Positions 20,691-31,500 of a stretch of 64,000 nt of DNA are shown piece after piece. Position 1 is the stretch's first letter. Every line of letters begins with the position of its first letter. Below the pieces are notes generated by a model. It ran no database searches. It was not told the DNA's origin and worked only from the letters and a program-made list of their open reading frames with translations. Made by a program: the position numbers and the translations under genes. Source of the stretch: Haliclona indistincta (Eukaryota; Porifera; Demospongiae; Haplosclerida; Chalinidae). The DNA is taken from positions 2,354,411 through 2,418,410 of the forward strand of contig OZ024786.1 of the NCBI GenBank assembly GCA_964017065.1, read 5' to 3'.

Positions 20691-21488
20691 GGGCCTTCGG
20701 CCCTAGCTAAAGATCATCGCTCATTTCTCCATTTCCTCGTTTCCGTTTCTCATTTCCCCGTTCCTACTTTTAGTATGACCCCTATAATTGTTAATGGCGT
20801 CTAACACTTAGCTGACAATGGATCACGATCGAGAAATCGCGGAATTTATATCGCCGTTTCGCTAAAAACTAAGTTCAAAAGGCACATGCCAGGAGAATTT
20901 CACGACTGTTCGTGGGTGTTTTGGTCTCGGCACTGCTCACATAAAGGTGCTAGGCGAGTGGAAGAAAGAAAGAAGAAAAAAAGAAAGAAGAAAACGAAGA
21001 TGACGAAACTCGATTTTCACCGTGTCCAGGTTCGTCACTTTAGTAACAATCTAGAGCAATCTCCTTGCTACTGTAAGATGGGGCAACGCCAGATAGCAGA
21101 TTTAAGTGTCTATGGACGTATAAAATTCATCACCAGGCGAAATATCAGCGTTTGAACGCTAATACATTGTATGTAGCCGCCATCTTGTTTTCTCGTTCAA
21201 CCCTACATAGGGAGACACTACCGTGTCTCCCTAATACCAGGGCTCTGTAGCTGCTAAAGCGAATAATTAACTTTCAAGAGGCTACTCAGCTACCAATCCA
21301 TGTAACCAGAGATAATATATACTACGTAACCGGGATAAGAAACTCTATTTAAGCGAATGAAACAACCCGCGTTATAAACGTGATACGTCACTTGACGTCT
21401 CAAAATGTCTACTTCATGTAAGCAGACGTACATCATCAGCTATTGCTGGACCTAGACGAGCTGGAAAGTGACACTGCCTGTACGTGGA

Positions 21489-21536
21489 AGCCATTCGACA
21501 ACTTCTTTGTCTGGACAAAGAAGTTGTCGAATGGCT
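21489..21536. repeat. 48-bp near-perfect palindrome
   Basis: The 23-base arms AGCCATTCGACAACTTCTTT(GTC) and their exact reverse complement are separated by only two bases. It would extrude as a stable cruciform or a long RNA hairpin. It lies inside a decayed coding-like frame of the 1.2-kb element and creates or precedes its stop. Confidence 0.9.
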
Positions 21537-21774
21537 AATTCGTTCGACGGCAGAAGCTAGTCGAACGTATGAGGCGATCGTATGAGCAGATGCTAGACTC
21601 CGTCAAGCGACTTAGGCGATCTGTAACTTCCAAGCTGGATAAGCCTTACCACGAGTTCTCTGTTGGCAAAGGCTTTGAAACATGCATGTGCTAGCTTGAC
21701 TTTAAAATTGCTACATTATTATAATTAATTATTGTAAATATATTATATATTATTATTGCTTTGAAATTGCTATA

Positions 21775-22287
21775 CTACTTAGTCACTGGGAGGGATAGGC
21801 TGTGATGGAGCTGGCTTCTGCTGAACATGTGACTTCCTTTTGAGCCCAAGTTTGCCTTTACTTCTTCCTTCCAAGACTTGCCACGCCTACAAAATGGGAG
21901 AACAATACAAATTACATGATACTTTCAGTGGGTTTAGATACTATTGCAGTTCAAATTTTACGAAGTATAACAACATTCCAACATACACTCTACTTACCTA
22001 CAGGCATATGCATACTCATACTGTAAGCTTGTAAGAGAAAACGTGTCAATACTATAGTCACCATAGGCCACGAGAGATGGAAACAATTTGCTTTTTACTC
22101 GCCGTAAACGGCGCCTAGGAACATAAAACCTTGACTAAACAACACACCGACACATTCACATTGAATAAGTACTGGAGCTAGCCAAGTATACCCGAACACT
22201 TCGAAGTAAACGTGTCTACAGTTTACAGGCAATACAAATAGCCGCTTACCTCGGTTGAAGATCGGTTTCAGAATCGTGTATCTCCAT
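21775..22287 (-). CDS. possible two-exon small gene, unknown
   Basis: On minus, exon 1 (22287-22250) starts ATG, reads MEIHDSETDLQP and ends at a good donor (CGAG/GTAAGCGG). Exon 2 (21886-21775) follows an acceptor (CATTTTGTAG), keeps phase, reads GKSWKEEVKANLGSKGS and ends at TAG after 36 residues. The 49-residue product has no recognised domain and lies inside an inverted-repeat element, so it may be a transposon-derived relic or chance. Confidence 0.25.
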
Positions 22288-22535
22288 CACCACTACGAAT
22301 AAACACCACAGCGCGACTGTAACACCCTCGAGAAGTAGAAAGGAAGTCGGTGTATAGAGACAACAGGACGCGGAAAGTTGCTACAGAGCGAGTTTCTCTG
22401 TCAAGTGTGAGTCGCCGAGCAGTTAATGAGCATAACGCGGGCTGTTTCAGACTGATGACGTCACGTAATACATTTTGATATGGTACCGTAAATGAGTTTC
22501 TTATCCCTGTATATATTATCTCTGATGTAACAAAC

Positions 22536-23311
22536 CTGTGCCTAGAGGTTTGTTACACAATAATGCACTTGAATTAACTCATAAAGATTTAGGGACTCAT
22601 CCAATGGTTTGTCACTAAATTCATTATAGTTAATAGAATCTTTAATTTGGTGATCATGACAGTCTGCGAATGAGCGAGCCTGCACAGGATTGCTGATGGT
22701 TCAAATGCTTCTTGACCATCAGATAGCACTGGCTCATAGATGCAAGCTGCTAATAATAGGCACAGCTGCATTGTGCTATTTTGAGCATTGGATCAAGTTT
22801 GGACTGTATGACCAATAATGTACATGTGTAAACTGTGGGAACATGCAAATTCCTATGTACAATTACAGTTGCTATACACATTATTGACGATAAGATGATG
22901 GGAAGCACCGTCACTGAGTGAGTCAGTAGCTATAGTAAGCACAGCTTGCTAGGAGAATTACATGTATTTCGTGTCAAAGCCGCTCTATTAAGTGAGTTAA
23001 ATGAGCATGTGAAGTACTGCATGTATGGTCAGTAATTATAATGTTGCTCTGTTGTAGATTGCTCATTTCCAACCAGCTGATAAGGAATATTTCTACTGCT
23101 CCTGAATGCTTGTGCTGTTGTTCGGACTTGTCATCAGCAATTAAGTACCTGTAAGTCTATACCCGCCTCTCTTTGCTATCTGGCATCACGTGCACCGTGC
23201 TAGCTCTAAAAGTGTCCCGGCTATAACTCCCATTGCTAGTAGCGTAATAGAGCAAGTTTAGACTAGTTACTTACACATTGAAATACTACAGTAATTATTG
23301 CTGTTTGAGCT
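22536..23311. other. upstream region of the SNTX-like gene
   Basis: No gene is visible. It includes a hairpin at about 22525-22556 (TGTAACAAACCT / AGGTTTGTTACA) and, at about 23150, a donor-like ACCT/GTAAGTC that could end a 5'-UTR exon. No TATA box or other core promoter element is obvious. Confidence 0.4.
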
Positions 23312-26300
23312 ATGTCTGGAACGGGAGTTCTTGCGCTAGAAAAGCCCTGTCTAGGGCGTCCCTTTCGTCTGGGCATGCTGTATGACTGCCGTAGAGATAG
23401 TCTAATTCCTGGGGTTACTCTGTGGAATGCTGAAACGCTCAATAAAGATGTTAACAGAAAGAGCCAAGAGACTTCTGACTTTGAAGTCATCGCAGAAGAC
23501 AGTCTCAGCAGCAAATCATTCCAGCTAGACGTTGATGCTGGATTGAAGCTCAGTCTGTTAGGAGGACTAGTGCATGTAGAAGGTGCAGCTAAATTTTTGA
23601 AAGATCAAAAGTCTTCCAAGCATCAAGCACGAGTGAGCCTCAAGTACAAGTCCACCTCTAGCTTTGAGCAACTGACAATGAGACAGCTAGGCAAGTTCGA
23701 ATATCAGGACGTGTTTGATAGAGACATTGCCACACACGTGGTTACAGCAATCCTGTACGGTGCCGACGCTTTCTTTGTATTTGATCGAGAGGTTAGCTGT
23801 GACGAAAACATCAAGAAGGTTCAAGGCAACTTGGAGGTAAAAATTGGAGGTCTTCCAGGCCTAAAAAATCTTGCTATAGGAGGTGAAGGGAAGGTAACTA
23901 TTAACACTTGTGACAAAAATGAAGAGGAGAAGCTGAAATGTAAGTTTTATGGCGATTTGATTCTGCCCAAGCAGCCAGCAACATTCCAAGATGCGGCCAA
24001 GCTGTACCAAGAGTTGCCTGGTCTTCTTAAAGGAAAGAGTGTTCCAAAGAAGGTTTGGTTGTATACCTTAGGGGAGTTAGACACCAAGGCACTAAGGATG
24101 GTGCGCGAGATCAGTACTACGCTAGTTGATGATGTGGTTGCAGTGATGGAGGGTCTGAGGGTGTGTGAAATGCGATGCAATGACTTGGTTAATAGCGATG
24201 TCTGTACCTTGTTTGTCGGAATCAAGGACCAAGTGGAGACAACCAAGAGGGCAATCACTAGCTACAGAGTTGGACTAGAGAAGAAGCTATCTACACTATT
24301 ACCTGAAATTCGAGGCTGTACTAAGGAAGATGCCGAACTTTATGAGCTCCTCGAGGATAACTACGGATCTCCTTTTAGCAGACAAAGTCTTGAGAAATGG
24401 ATGACTGGCAAAGAAAAGGAGGTTAATATGCTTACAATGTATCTTGATCTTCTCAAGAAGCAACCAAAGATCCAGTTAGTGTTTGAGCCAGGAGAGTTGG
24501 ACATGATGACCGCTGGACTAGAGATAGACACAATCCTGTGCTTCGACTTTAATATCACAGGGCAGACAGATGCTCAGGTCATGAGGCTAGAAGCTTATGC
24601 CAGTAAGAAAGTGATAAAACAGGAGAACGATGCCAGTAGTAAGTGGTACAATGATCGATCTGTGCTGAGCGAGTTACGTTCTCAACTACGCTTGTTCTTG
24701 GATTTTGTTTCAGCTAATGCTGACCGAGATGATGTGAAGTATGTGCTTGTGAATGGTGATAGTGAGGTTGCTTGCAATAATGATAAAGTGCCTCTTGTAT
24801 CGCTGTATGAGAATGGTGTTTCCTCAGAGTTCATGGTCCCTGGCCAGCCAGGCAAGCCAAAGGTTTCCAAAGTCACTTCAAACGGTATTCAACTGATCTG
24901 GGATAAACCTAAAGGTGTTGACTCTATCAATTCTTACACTGTTCTTTACAAGCAGCAAGACTCTGATGATTGGCTCTCTCAGTCTACCTCTGGTTGCCAA
25001 GAAGAGGCAAAGCTGAATGATCTTACTCCAGAAAGAGTCTACCTAGCAAAGGTGAGGGGATGTACTGCTGGTGGGGTCAGTCCTGATAGCCCCCTGAGTG
25101 ATCCCATCAAGTTAAGGGTATCTCGAGTTGGCCGTATGTTAGATCATGTTCTAGCTGATTGCACTGAGATCAATACCCAGGGTAGTCCAGCACTTTATCA
25201 GCTACCCACACATGAGTTAATGAAGAAGGACGGTATAGCCAAGGTATCCGTGGGCAGGTACTATCCTGTACCATACCCTGTCACTGTAGTGCCACACAGG
25301 GTGATATTGCTGATAGGGCCAGGTGGCTCTGGCAAGACCACCCTATTGAATGGCATAGCCAACCACCTTATGGGTGTTCATTTTGAGGATGATGTTCGTC
25401 TGCAGATAGCAGAAATAAGCAAGACCGATAGCACCACAGCCTATACCTTCAAACGAGGAGAAGGTTCTCCTATTCAGTTTGATCTTACAGTTATTGACAC
25501 ACCTGGGTTTGGAGACAGCGAGGAACAAAACAAGCAGTTTGTTAGCCAGATTGAACACATGTTCTCTGAGATCATTGGCCAGTTGCATGCTATTGGGTTA
25601 GTGATAGATGCCTCACGAACTACCATCACACCATCACAGCAGTTTGTATTGAATGCTATTAGTAGAATGACCAGTAGTGATGTTCTAGTGTTAGCTACTC
25701 ATGCTGATGCTAGACACCAACCGCCAGATGTGCTCAGTGCCATAAGCAATGCCAGGCTACGCTATAAAGACTATTTTGAGTTTGACAACTCTTCGTTCAT
25801 TAAAACACAGCCAACTGATCATGATTTGCTCAAATTATGGGAAATGAGCACAAAATCATTTGAAACACTGTTCACTGATTTAGCTAAGAAAAAGCCGTGG
25901 AGCAAGAAGCTGACTGAGGGAGAGCTGTTAGAAATGCAGCAGATAGAGGCTGTTGTTGGAGGTGCATATCCATTGCTTCGTGCACTGTTGTCCAAGATGG
26001 ATCAAATATCGCTATTAATTGAAGCAGCAATGGCCATGGAAGCTGATCCAGAATGCCTAAACCGCACTGTGACAATTATCGGAACAAAACACAAAATAGT
26101 TGATTTAGTTCCTTTTGGGTTTCGAGCCACTAGTTGTTCTAAGTGTAAAATCACATGCCATAGTCTGTGCAGGGTCACCGACGATGACACCATCTTCAAC
26201 TGTATGGCAATGACAGATAGATATGGCACAGATGAATATGGCACAGAGGATGCAGATGGATATGGCACAGAGGGTGCAGAGTGTGGTGTCTGTCAACTGT

Positions 26301-26710
26301 TTGACAGTAACTGTTCATTGAGTGATCATAATAGCAATTCCTACAGGTTTGAAATGTACCAGGTCACGAAGACAAGAACCTTTCAAGAGATGAAAGACTT
26401 AGAAGAGAGCAGTGAAACAGAAATTAAAAACTTCTTCGATGTTGAAGATATTGATGAAGATACTTTCTTGTATAAACTGTATAAATTCGCTGAAGATGAT
26501 GATGATCACATATTTGAACACGCTTTTTATGCAGTAACCAGCAAGATGCGACTATGCTTGAATCGTCTTCATGAAATTATCGGTAGTCCTCTTTCTTGCA
26601 CTTGTGAAGAATTTATTCAACGTCTTATTGAGAATGAGAGACGAGAAGGCAGCCTGGGCTGGGAGGGCAGGGTGAGAGCTCTCAAGTCAATTCCACCGAA
26701 TAATGATTGA
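23312..26710 (+). CDS. SNTX-like / FN3 / AIG1-type GTPase / Cys-rich fusion protein
   Basis: An intact intron-less 1,132-residue frame with an in-frame TGA six bases before the ATG. Residues 1-240 resemble the N-terminal MACPF-like domain of the stonustoxin (SNTX) family (ALEKPCLGRPFRLGMLYDCR; then SFQLDVDAGLKLSLLGG). About 245-505 match its helical and thioredoxin-like parts, and about 512-605 is a fibronectin type III domain (KPKVSKVTSNGIQLIWDKP). A P-loop GPGGSGKT follows at 669-676 with DTPGFGD at 729-735, as in AIG1/GIMAP or septin-like GTPases; the base-specificity motif is unusual (ATHAD at 795-799 instead of N/TKxD). The C-terminus has a CxxC...CHxxC-type zinc-binding-like segment split by an acidic (DEYGTE)-like repeat. 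There is no signal peptide, so it is probably cytosolic. Family members include fish venom subunits, but most animal homologues are non-venom proteins; no toxicity is implied. A role in innate defence is inference. Confidence 0.8.
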   Translation: MSGTGVLALEKPCLGRPFRLGMLYDCRRDSLIPGVTLWNAETLNKDVNRKSQETSDFEVIAEDSLSSKSFQLDVDAGLKLSLLGGLVHVEGAAKFLKDQKSSKHQARVSLKYKSTSSFEQLTMRQLGKFEYQDVFDRDIATHVVTAILYGADAFFVFDREVSCDENIKKVQGNLEVKIGGLPGLKNLAIGGEGKVTINTCDKNEEEKLKCKFYGDLILPKQPATFQDAAKLYQELPGLLKGKSVPKKVWLYTLGELDTKALRMVREISTTLVDDVVAVMEGLRVCEMRCNDLVNSDVCTLFVGIKDQVETTKRAITSYRVGLEKKLSTLLPEIRGCTKEDAELYELLEDNYGSPFSRQSLEKWMTGKEKEVNMLTMYLDLLKKQPKIQLVFEPGELDMMTAGLEIDTILCFDFNITGQTDAQVMRLEAYASKKVIKQENDASSKWYNDRSVLSELRSQLRLFLDFVSANADRDDVKYVLVNGDSEVACNNDKVPLVSLYENGVSSEFMVPGQPGKPKVSKVTSNGIQLIWDKPKGVDSINSYTVLYKQQDSDDWLSQSTSGCQEEAKLNDLTPERVYLAKVRGCTAGGVSPDSPLSDPIKLRVSRVGRMLDHVLADCTEINTQGSPALYQLPTHELMKKDGIAKVSVGRYYPVPYPVTVVPHRVILLIGPGGSGKTTLLNGIANHLMGVHFEDDVRLQIAEISKTDSTTAYTFKRGEGSPIQFDLTVIDTPGFGDSEEQNKQFVSQIEHMFSEIIGQLHAIGLVIDASRTTITPSQQFVLNAISRMTSSDVLVLATHADARHQPPDVLSAISNARLRYKDYFEFDNSSFIKTQPTDHDLLKLWEMSTKSFETLFTDLAKKKPWSKKLTEGELLEMQQIEAVVGGAYPLLRALLSKMDQISLLIEAAMAMEADPECLNRTVTIIGTKHKIVDLVPFGFRATSCSKCKITCHSLCRVTDDDTIFNCMAMTDRYGTDEYGTEDADGYGTEGAECGVCQLFDSNCSLSDHNSNSYRFEMYQVTKTRTFQEMKDLEESSETEIKNFFDVEDIDEDTFLYKLYKFAEDDDDHIFEHAFYAVTSKMRLCLNRLHEIIGSPLSCTCEEFIQRLIENERREGSLGWEGRVRALKSIPPNND

Positions 26711-27026
26711 TTGCTGAAGACAGCAATGTATAATAAATTTTGCACAATATTAATGAACATCGAGTTAATTTTTTTCTTTAACTCGCTATGAACAATAAAC
26801 TTTGATATAATTAATAGCATGCTCGTTTCTTGTGTTGGTCATGTGCTTATTTTGATGTACTATTAAATGACTCTATTTTCTTTGCATGGCTTGTACCATT
26901 ATCATAATTATTGTGTTCATTGCATGGTCTTTATAATAAATATTTGTTCTGCAACAAATCAACACATGTCAATTATAATAATTATGGTTTTTTACCAGTA
27001 TTAAGTCTTAACCCTCTAACCCCTAT
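26711..27026. other. 3' region of the SNTX-like gene
   Basis: AATAAA-type poly(A) signals occur at about 26731 and 26793, shortly after the stop. The rest is AT-rich without coding signal. Confidence 0.55.
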
Positions 27027-27730
27027 TGTCGCCATATGGCGACATACATACTGTACAAGCAGAGACAGACTGATAGTCTAATAATCTACATGCTATTGTT
27101 CTAAATTGTATTTAAACACTTGTCAGTCTTGTATTCAGTGATTCCTGTTGCTCTGCCTTTTAACAAACTCTGCTAATACTCAAAATTAATGTGCGGACGC
27201 TACGCTACATTTGGCGACGAGGATTAAGGATGGCTACAGCCAAGAGCGTTGGTCATAATAATGGACAAATTTGATCCTGCAACGGAGGACATACTGATGT
27301 CTATCTGGAAAGAGTAGAACTGTTCTTTGCTGCAACAAGACAGAGGATGCTGACAAGGTGACGATACTCTTGAACGTCATTGGTGGAAAGACCTACAGTC
27401 TGTTGCGTGACCTCGTGGCTCCAGCAAGACCAAGTTGGAACAGCTAACGACGACTCTAAAAAATCACTTCACACCCAAGAGAGTGACTATCGTAGAGTGT
27501 TTCTATACTTCTACCGACGCAACCAGGCGGTCGGAGAATCTGTTGTTGAGTATGTAGCAGAACTGAGAAGACTGTCGACCCACTGTAACTTTGGAGACTT
27601 CCTCGAACGCGCTCTCAGAGACCGGTTCGTGTGCGGCTTACGCAATGAAGCCACACAGAGGAAACTTCTCACCGAGGCGGACCTCACTTTCCAACGAGCG
27701 GTGGAGATTGCCGAAGTAATCACAGCCTGA
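27027..27730 (+). pseudogene. LTR-retroelement 5' end with Gag-like remnant
   Basis: It starts near an 18-bp palindrome (TGTCGCCATATGGCGACA, 27027-27044). At about 27211 the sequence TTTGGCGACGAGG resembles a primer-binding site next to a long terminal repeat. A Met codon follows at 27230 with a short frame, then frame breaks, then an open stretch (27380-27730) with the helical, Arg/Glu-rich character of a Gag core. No zinc knuckle, protease or polymerase follows; a palindromic element begins immediately after. Decayed and non-functional. It is not closely related to the remnant at 1715-2354 by eye. Confidence 0.55.
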
Positions 27731-27737
27731 CTGGTCC

Positions 27738-27990
27738 ACAATTTAAACCAACAAGGAAATAGTAACACTATTTACTGGATAATAGATCATGCATCCCTAC
27801 ACCAGTGGTAGTGGCTGGTTTACCGATGAATGATGTTGACTGAAAGTCCACAACCACTGTTGTAGGATCGCTTATCCAGTCAAGTGTGTTACCATTTCCT
27901 TGTCGGTTTGCAATGTGGATCAGTGGTAGATTTCTTCACACTAAATCCTTTGATTTCGAAGAAAATCTTATTAATTTTCTTTTTGTCTAA
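27738..27990. repeat. diverged, truncated copy of the 380-bp palindrome
   Basis: Contains CCAACAAGG, CATCCCTACACCAGTGG and the right-arm series CCATTTCCTTGTCGG, CAGTGGTAGATTTCTTC, TTTGATTTCG, matching the palindrome family at lower identity. The left ~60 bases of the left arm are absent. It is older than copies A-E. Confidence 0.7.
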
Positions 27991-28566
27991 TTTTTCTTTT
28001 ACAGCTAGCTAAATGCAGTTCAATAATATGGAATTTTATAGAATTTTATGGAATTTTTAAAAATATTATTGTATCGAAAGATAACGAGTTCATAATAATT
28101 TTTACAATCAATATTAATTAACTCAAGGCGCTCCTGATGATAAGCACTTCGTAGGCTCCACCCCTAATTTTTAGCGTTTCACCGGTATTTTTCCTGCAAA
28201 AAGAAAGGCTTGACGCTTCTATATTGTCTTTCCGCTCTATGTCCGTACCAAGCAGACCGCCACAGTTAATTCATTGTCGTCAGGTTAGCCAGACTTATTA
28301 GTCATGAATATCGTAGCATTTCCTTGTCAAGTGGGTGTATGCAGGCGAGGTCTCCATGAGCTCCACCTCGCAGCAACGGCCTTGCTTCTGACATCTTCGT
28401 TCAGGCGCTTCTACAGTCACCGGCCCGTAGGAACGCATGCGTACACTCAGTACGTGAGTGCTCTGTATTCGATAACGCTGTGGTATCTTGGTAAGGTGGA
28501 CGAGTGAGTCAGTGACCTCCTTTCTGCATGTATTAATTTTATTATCATCACACATGCTCAGCACAA
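27991..28566. other. upstream region of the cadherin gene
   Basis: No reliable gene. AT-rich until about 28100, then more GC-rich with a CpG-containing stretch (28140-28500) that could be the cadherin promoter. Short frames on both strands look like noise. Confidence 0.4.
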
Positions 28567-31500
28567 ATGGCTTCTTCTTGTGGTGGTGTCTCGGTTATTC
28601 TACTACTACTGATTGCCTTAATACGACCTAGCTATGGTGAGATAGATTATGCAGGTTCACAGTTTTCATCAAATTATTAATTTTAGGTACGCATAATCCA
28701 CTAATTGTGCCCTCTAGCATCGAAATAACAAGTTACCCATTTATTTACCATGTAGATCTTAGTGTAAGTCAATTATAATAGATGCAGTCTTTATTATTAA
28801 TTTCTACATTGATAGGTAATAGGTCATGATCACGGATGGACTATAGTAGAAGATAGTCTTGGTTTGTCAATAAAATTAATTGTGTTATAAGTTTTGTCCC
28901 TCGCAGTTGTTCCAGCCTGCTTGATGGGACATAGTATTACGATAGCTCATCCAGGTGGTGAGCTTCCTGTGTTGATAATGCACATCACTCAAGATAACTG
29001 TTGTGTAACTGGTCAAGATAATATTGTGGTGAGCTCTGGATATTCTTTAATTTGTTAATTTTGCTCATGTATTAATGTCGTTGGCATAACCTGTACAATA
29101 ATTATCATTATAACAATATAAATTGTGAAGGGATTTGAGGAAAGGTGTCACTTTTCTCCTGAAATTTCGAACGAACACATGCATGCTTCCAACTTGCTGT
29201 CTTTGGGCCAAATTTAGTACCATGGCTCAGAAAGTTTAAATGCAGCAAGCAGAACTGAGAACGATCAAATAAAATATTATTATTAAAGAAAATTAAAAGA
29301 TTTCTATCGAAATCAAAGCGATGTAGTGATGAAGAAATCTACCACTGGTACACAATGTAGACCAACAAGGAACAAGCATGGAATGGTAACACGATTGACT
29401 TGCTAACAGACCATAGATCCCTACATCAGTGGCTGCTGTGACTAACTACATAGGTAGTTCAGCTAGTTGCTGTTGACTGACACATGATGTGCATTTAATT
29501 GAATTCAGCTTGTGACAAAATATTGATCTTATGTACTGCCACTGATGTAGGGATCTATGGTCTGTTAGCAAGTCAATCGTGTTACCATTCCATGCTTGTT
29601 CCTTGTTGATTTACATTGTGTACCAGTAGTAGATTTCTTCATCACTACATCCTTTTGATTCCGATAGAAATCTTTTTAATTTTCTTATTTGTGTCCTTTT
29701 TTCCTTTTCAGTACAGTGCAGTTCAATATCATGCATGTACTGAGCCGTCTTTGTTTCCACCATTAGTTTACTTTCCTGTTGGCTTTTCCTTATAATTACT
29801 GTATTACAGCTAAAAATTAATTGTTACGTATCAGCTCGCCTACGCATACATTCAGTGCATACGAGCCCCTCCCACACCCACACATGTTTGTAGACCTAGG
29901 TTATAATAATCTGGTAAGCGCAGAATAGGGATCCTACACGAGCCTATCGTTCTTCGAAGACTCCAGGCAAATAAATCATGTGTTTTCCGTGATTTACTAA
30001 AGCTGGTCACGTGCGCTAACCACTGCTTAGTCACGTGTGTGCATGTTGCGCACTCACAATAATGGCGTCTAACACTTAGCTGACAATGGACAACGATCGA
30101 GAAATCGCGGAATTTATATAGCCGTTTGGCTAAAATCAAAGTTCAAAAGCCACCTGCCAGGAGAATTTCTCGAATTTTCGTGGGTGTTTTGGTCACGGCA
30201 CTGCTCGCGTAAAGGCGCTAGGCGCGCTGAAGATGAAAACGAAGATGACGAAACTCGACTTTCACCGTTTCCAGGTTCATCACTTTAGTAACAATTTCGA
30301 GCGATCTCCTTGCTACTGTAAGACCAGAGAGCCGATCCAGGTGTTTTTTGACGTTTAAAATTGCGACATATCAGCTAATGCATTGTATGTAGCCGCCATC
30401 TTGTTTTCTCGTTCAACCCCACATAGGGAGTCACTACCGTGCCTCCCTAATTATACACAAAAAATGCCATTTAGTTTCACAGTCAGTAATGTTTGATTGA
30501 ATAGCAGCTATTTGAAACAGGCGTGTGTTCAAAAATCGCAGGAGCAAATCGAATTAAGTGCCGGACCCCTTTTCTCCGATCCACTGAGACTCACAATAGC
30601 AATTTAATAATCAGCAATAGGTTGTTCCCGTGCTTGAAATGTGAGCATGCTGCTGAATATCGCTTCAGTTTCATAGTTGACCTGTAGTACATAATTTATT
30701 GAACCAGCAAGTTCAAGTCCCCAATAAGACAAATTTTCTGCTGCAGCACCTAGCTGCCAAAGTAAAAAAATAATCATTGAAACCAATAAGCTGAAAATCT
30801 AACAAAATTGTTTATAAGATGTAATAATAATGCATAAGACAATATCAGGAAATAATTTAGCACTCATATGCATTGTATGACATGCATGAGAATCTAGAAC
30901 TTACAATTATTAAGTTACATTGCAACTTCTAGGTAAAGATAAGAACCACAGGACCATATTTAATCGAAAAATATGCCAACATTTCTCTGGACTTCATTCT
31001 CAACACGCCTCCAGAGTTTACCATGTCACAGTACAACTTTAGCATCTCAGAAAATGTCTTCAATGGGTTCATTGTAGGCAATGTAACCGTTAAACAAAAC
31101 CTTTAAATGGTGCTGCTATTGCTCCTGCTCCAATCTTCAACTTTTTGGATGGTACTACAACATTGATTGTAGAAGACAATTCAACACTTGACCGTGAGGT
31201 CCTAGACACATACACATTTCACGTGACTGCAGCAAGTGCCAACTGCCCAGCAAATGGTGTAACGACAGCTACAGTACTCATTACACTCACTGATGAGAAT
31301 GACAATGCTCCTATGATCATCGAACCACCTGTGTAAGCAACAACATAATACAAATTTTGTAGCCAGAAACTTAAATGCACTATTATTATTGCTAAGTACC
31401 GAATCAAGATTGAAGATCATATTTATTTCCATGCAGTGATAATCGTATGGTTGTGATATGTCAGTCTACACCCAATGGTACGATTCTATTCAACATTACT

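Larger units (their letters stand above)
20192..20781. mobile_element. nested long-TIR element with 10-bp target duplication
   Basis: The termini are GGGTCATACTAAAAGTA and its exact reverse complement. With the inner insertion removed, the inverted repeats extend over about 60 bp (TAGGAACGGGGAAATGAG and beyond). The element is flanked on both sides by CTATAATTGT (20182-20191 and 20782-20791), a 10-bp target-site duplication. Removing it restores the sequence seen in repeat copy B (ACAATAATGGCGTC). A 10-bp duplication fits Mutator-like elements (family usually 8-11 bp), but no transposase is present. Confidence 0.85.
19391..21234 (+). mobile_element. composite repeat, copy A (with nested insertions)
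   Basis: It begins with a 380-bp palindrome (19391-19770), continues with about 900 bp shared with copies at 29287-30450 and 35551-36569 (landmarks: TCAGCTCGCCTACGC, GTTCTTCGAAGACTCCAG, GGCGTCTAACACTTAG, GCCGCCATCTTGTTTTC) and ends in the hairpin GGGAGACACTACCGTGTCTCCC. There is no coding capacity, so it is non-autonomous. Copy A is longer than B because another element (20192-20781) was inserted into it. Confidence 0.85.
21300..22535. mobile_element. 1.2-kb element with imperfect long inverted repeats
   Basis: The left end (CAGAGATAATATATAC, then GGGATAAGAAACTC, then GAAACAACCCGCGTTAT) reappears as reverse complement at the right end (about 22430-22530), with a small insertion difference (TACGTAACC). 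A coding-like stretch on plus (about 21440-21690, including LDLDELESDTACTWKPFD and SYEQMLDSVKRLRRSV) is interrupted by a TAA inside a 48-bp palindrome, and a possible spliced frame lies on minus (21775-22287). The superfamily is undetermined. It inserted next to or just after composite repeat A. Confidence 0.6.

Noticed and set aside
31082..31170. A small intron explaining the frame change near 31110
   Set aside because: The available GT/AG pair joins the exons in the wrong frame; a one-base loss fits the cadherin sequence on both sides better.
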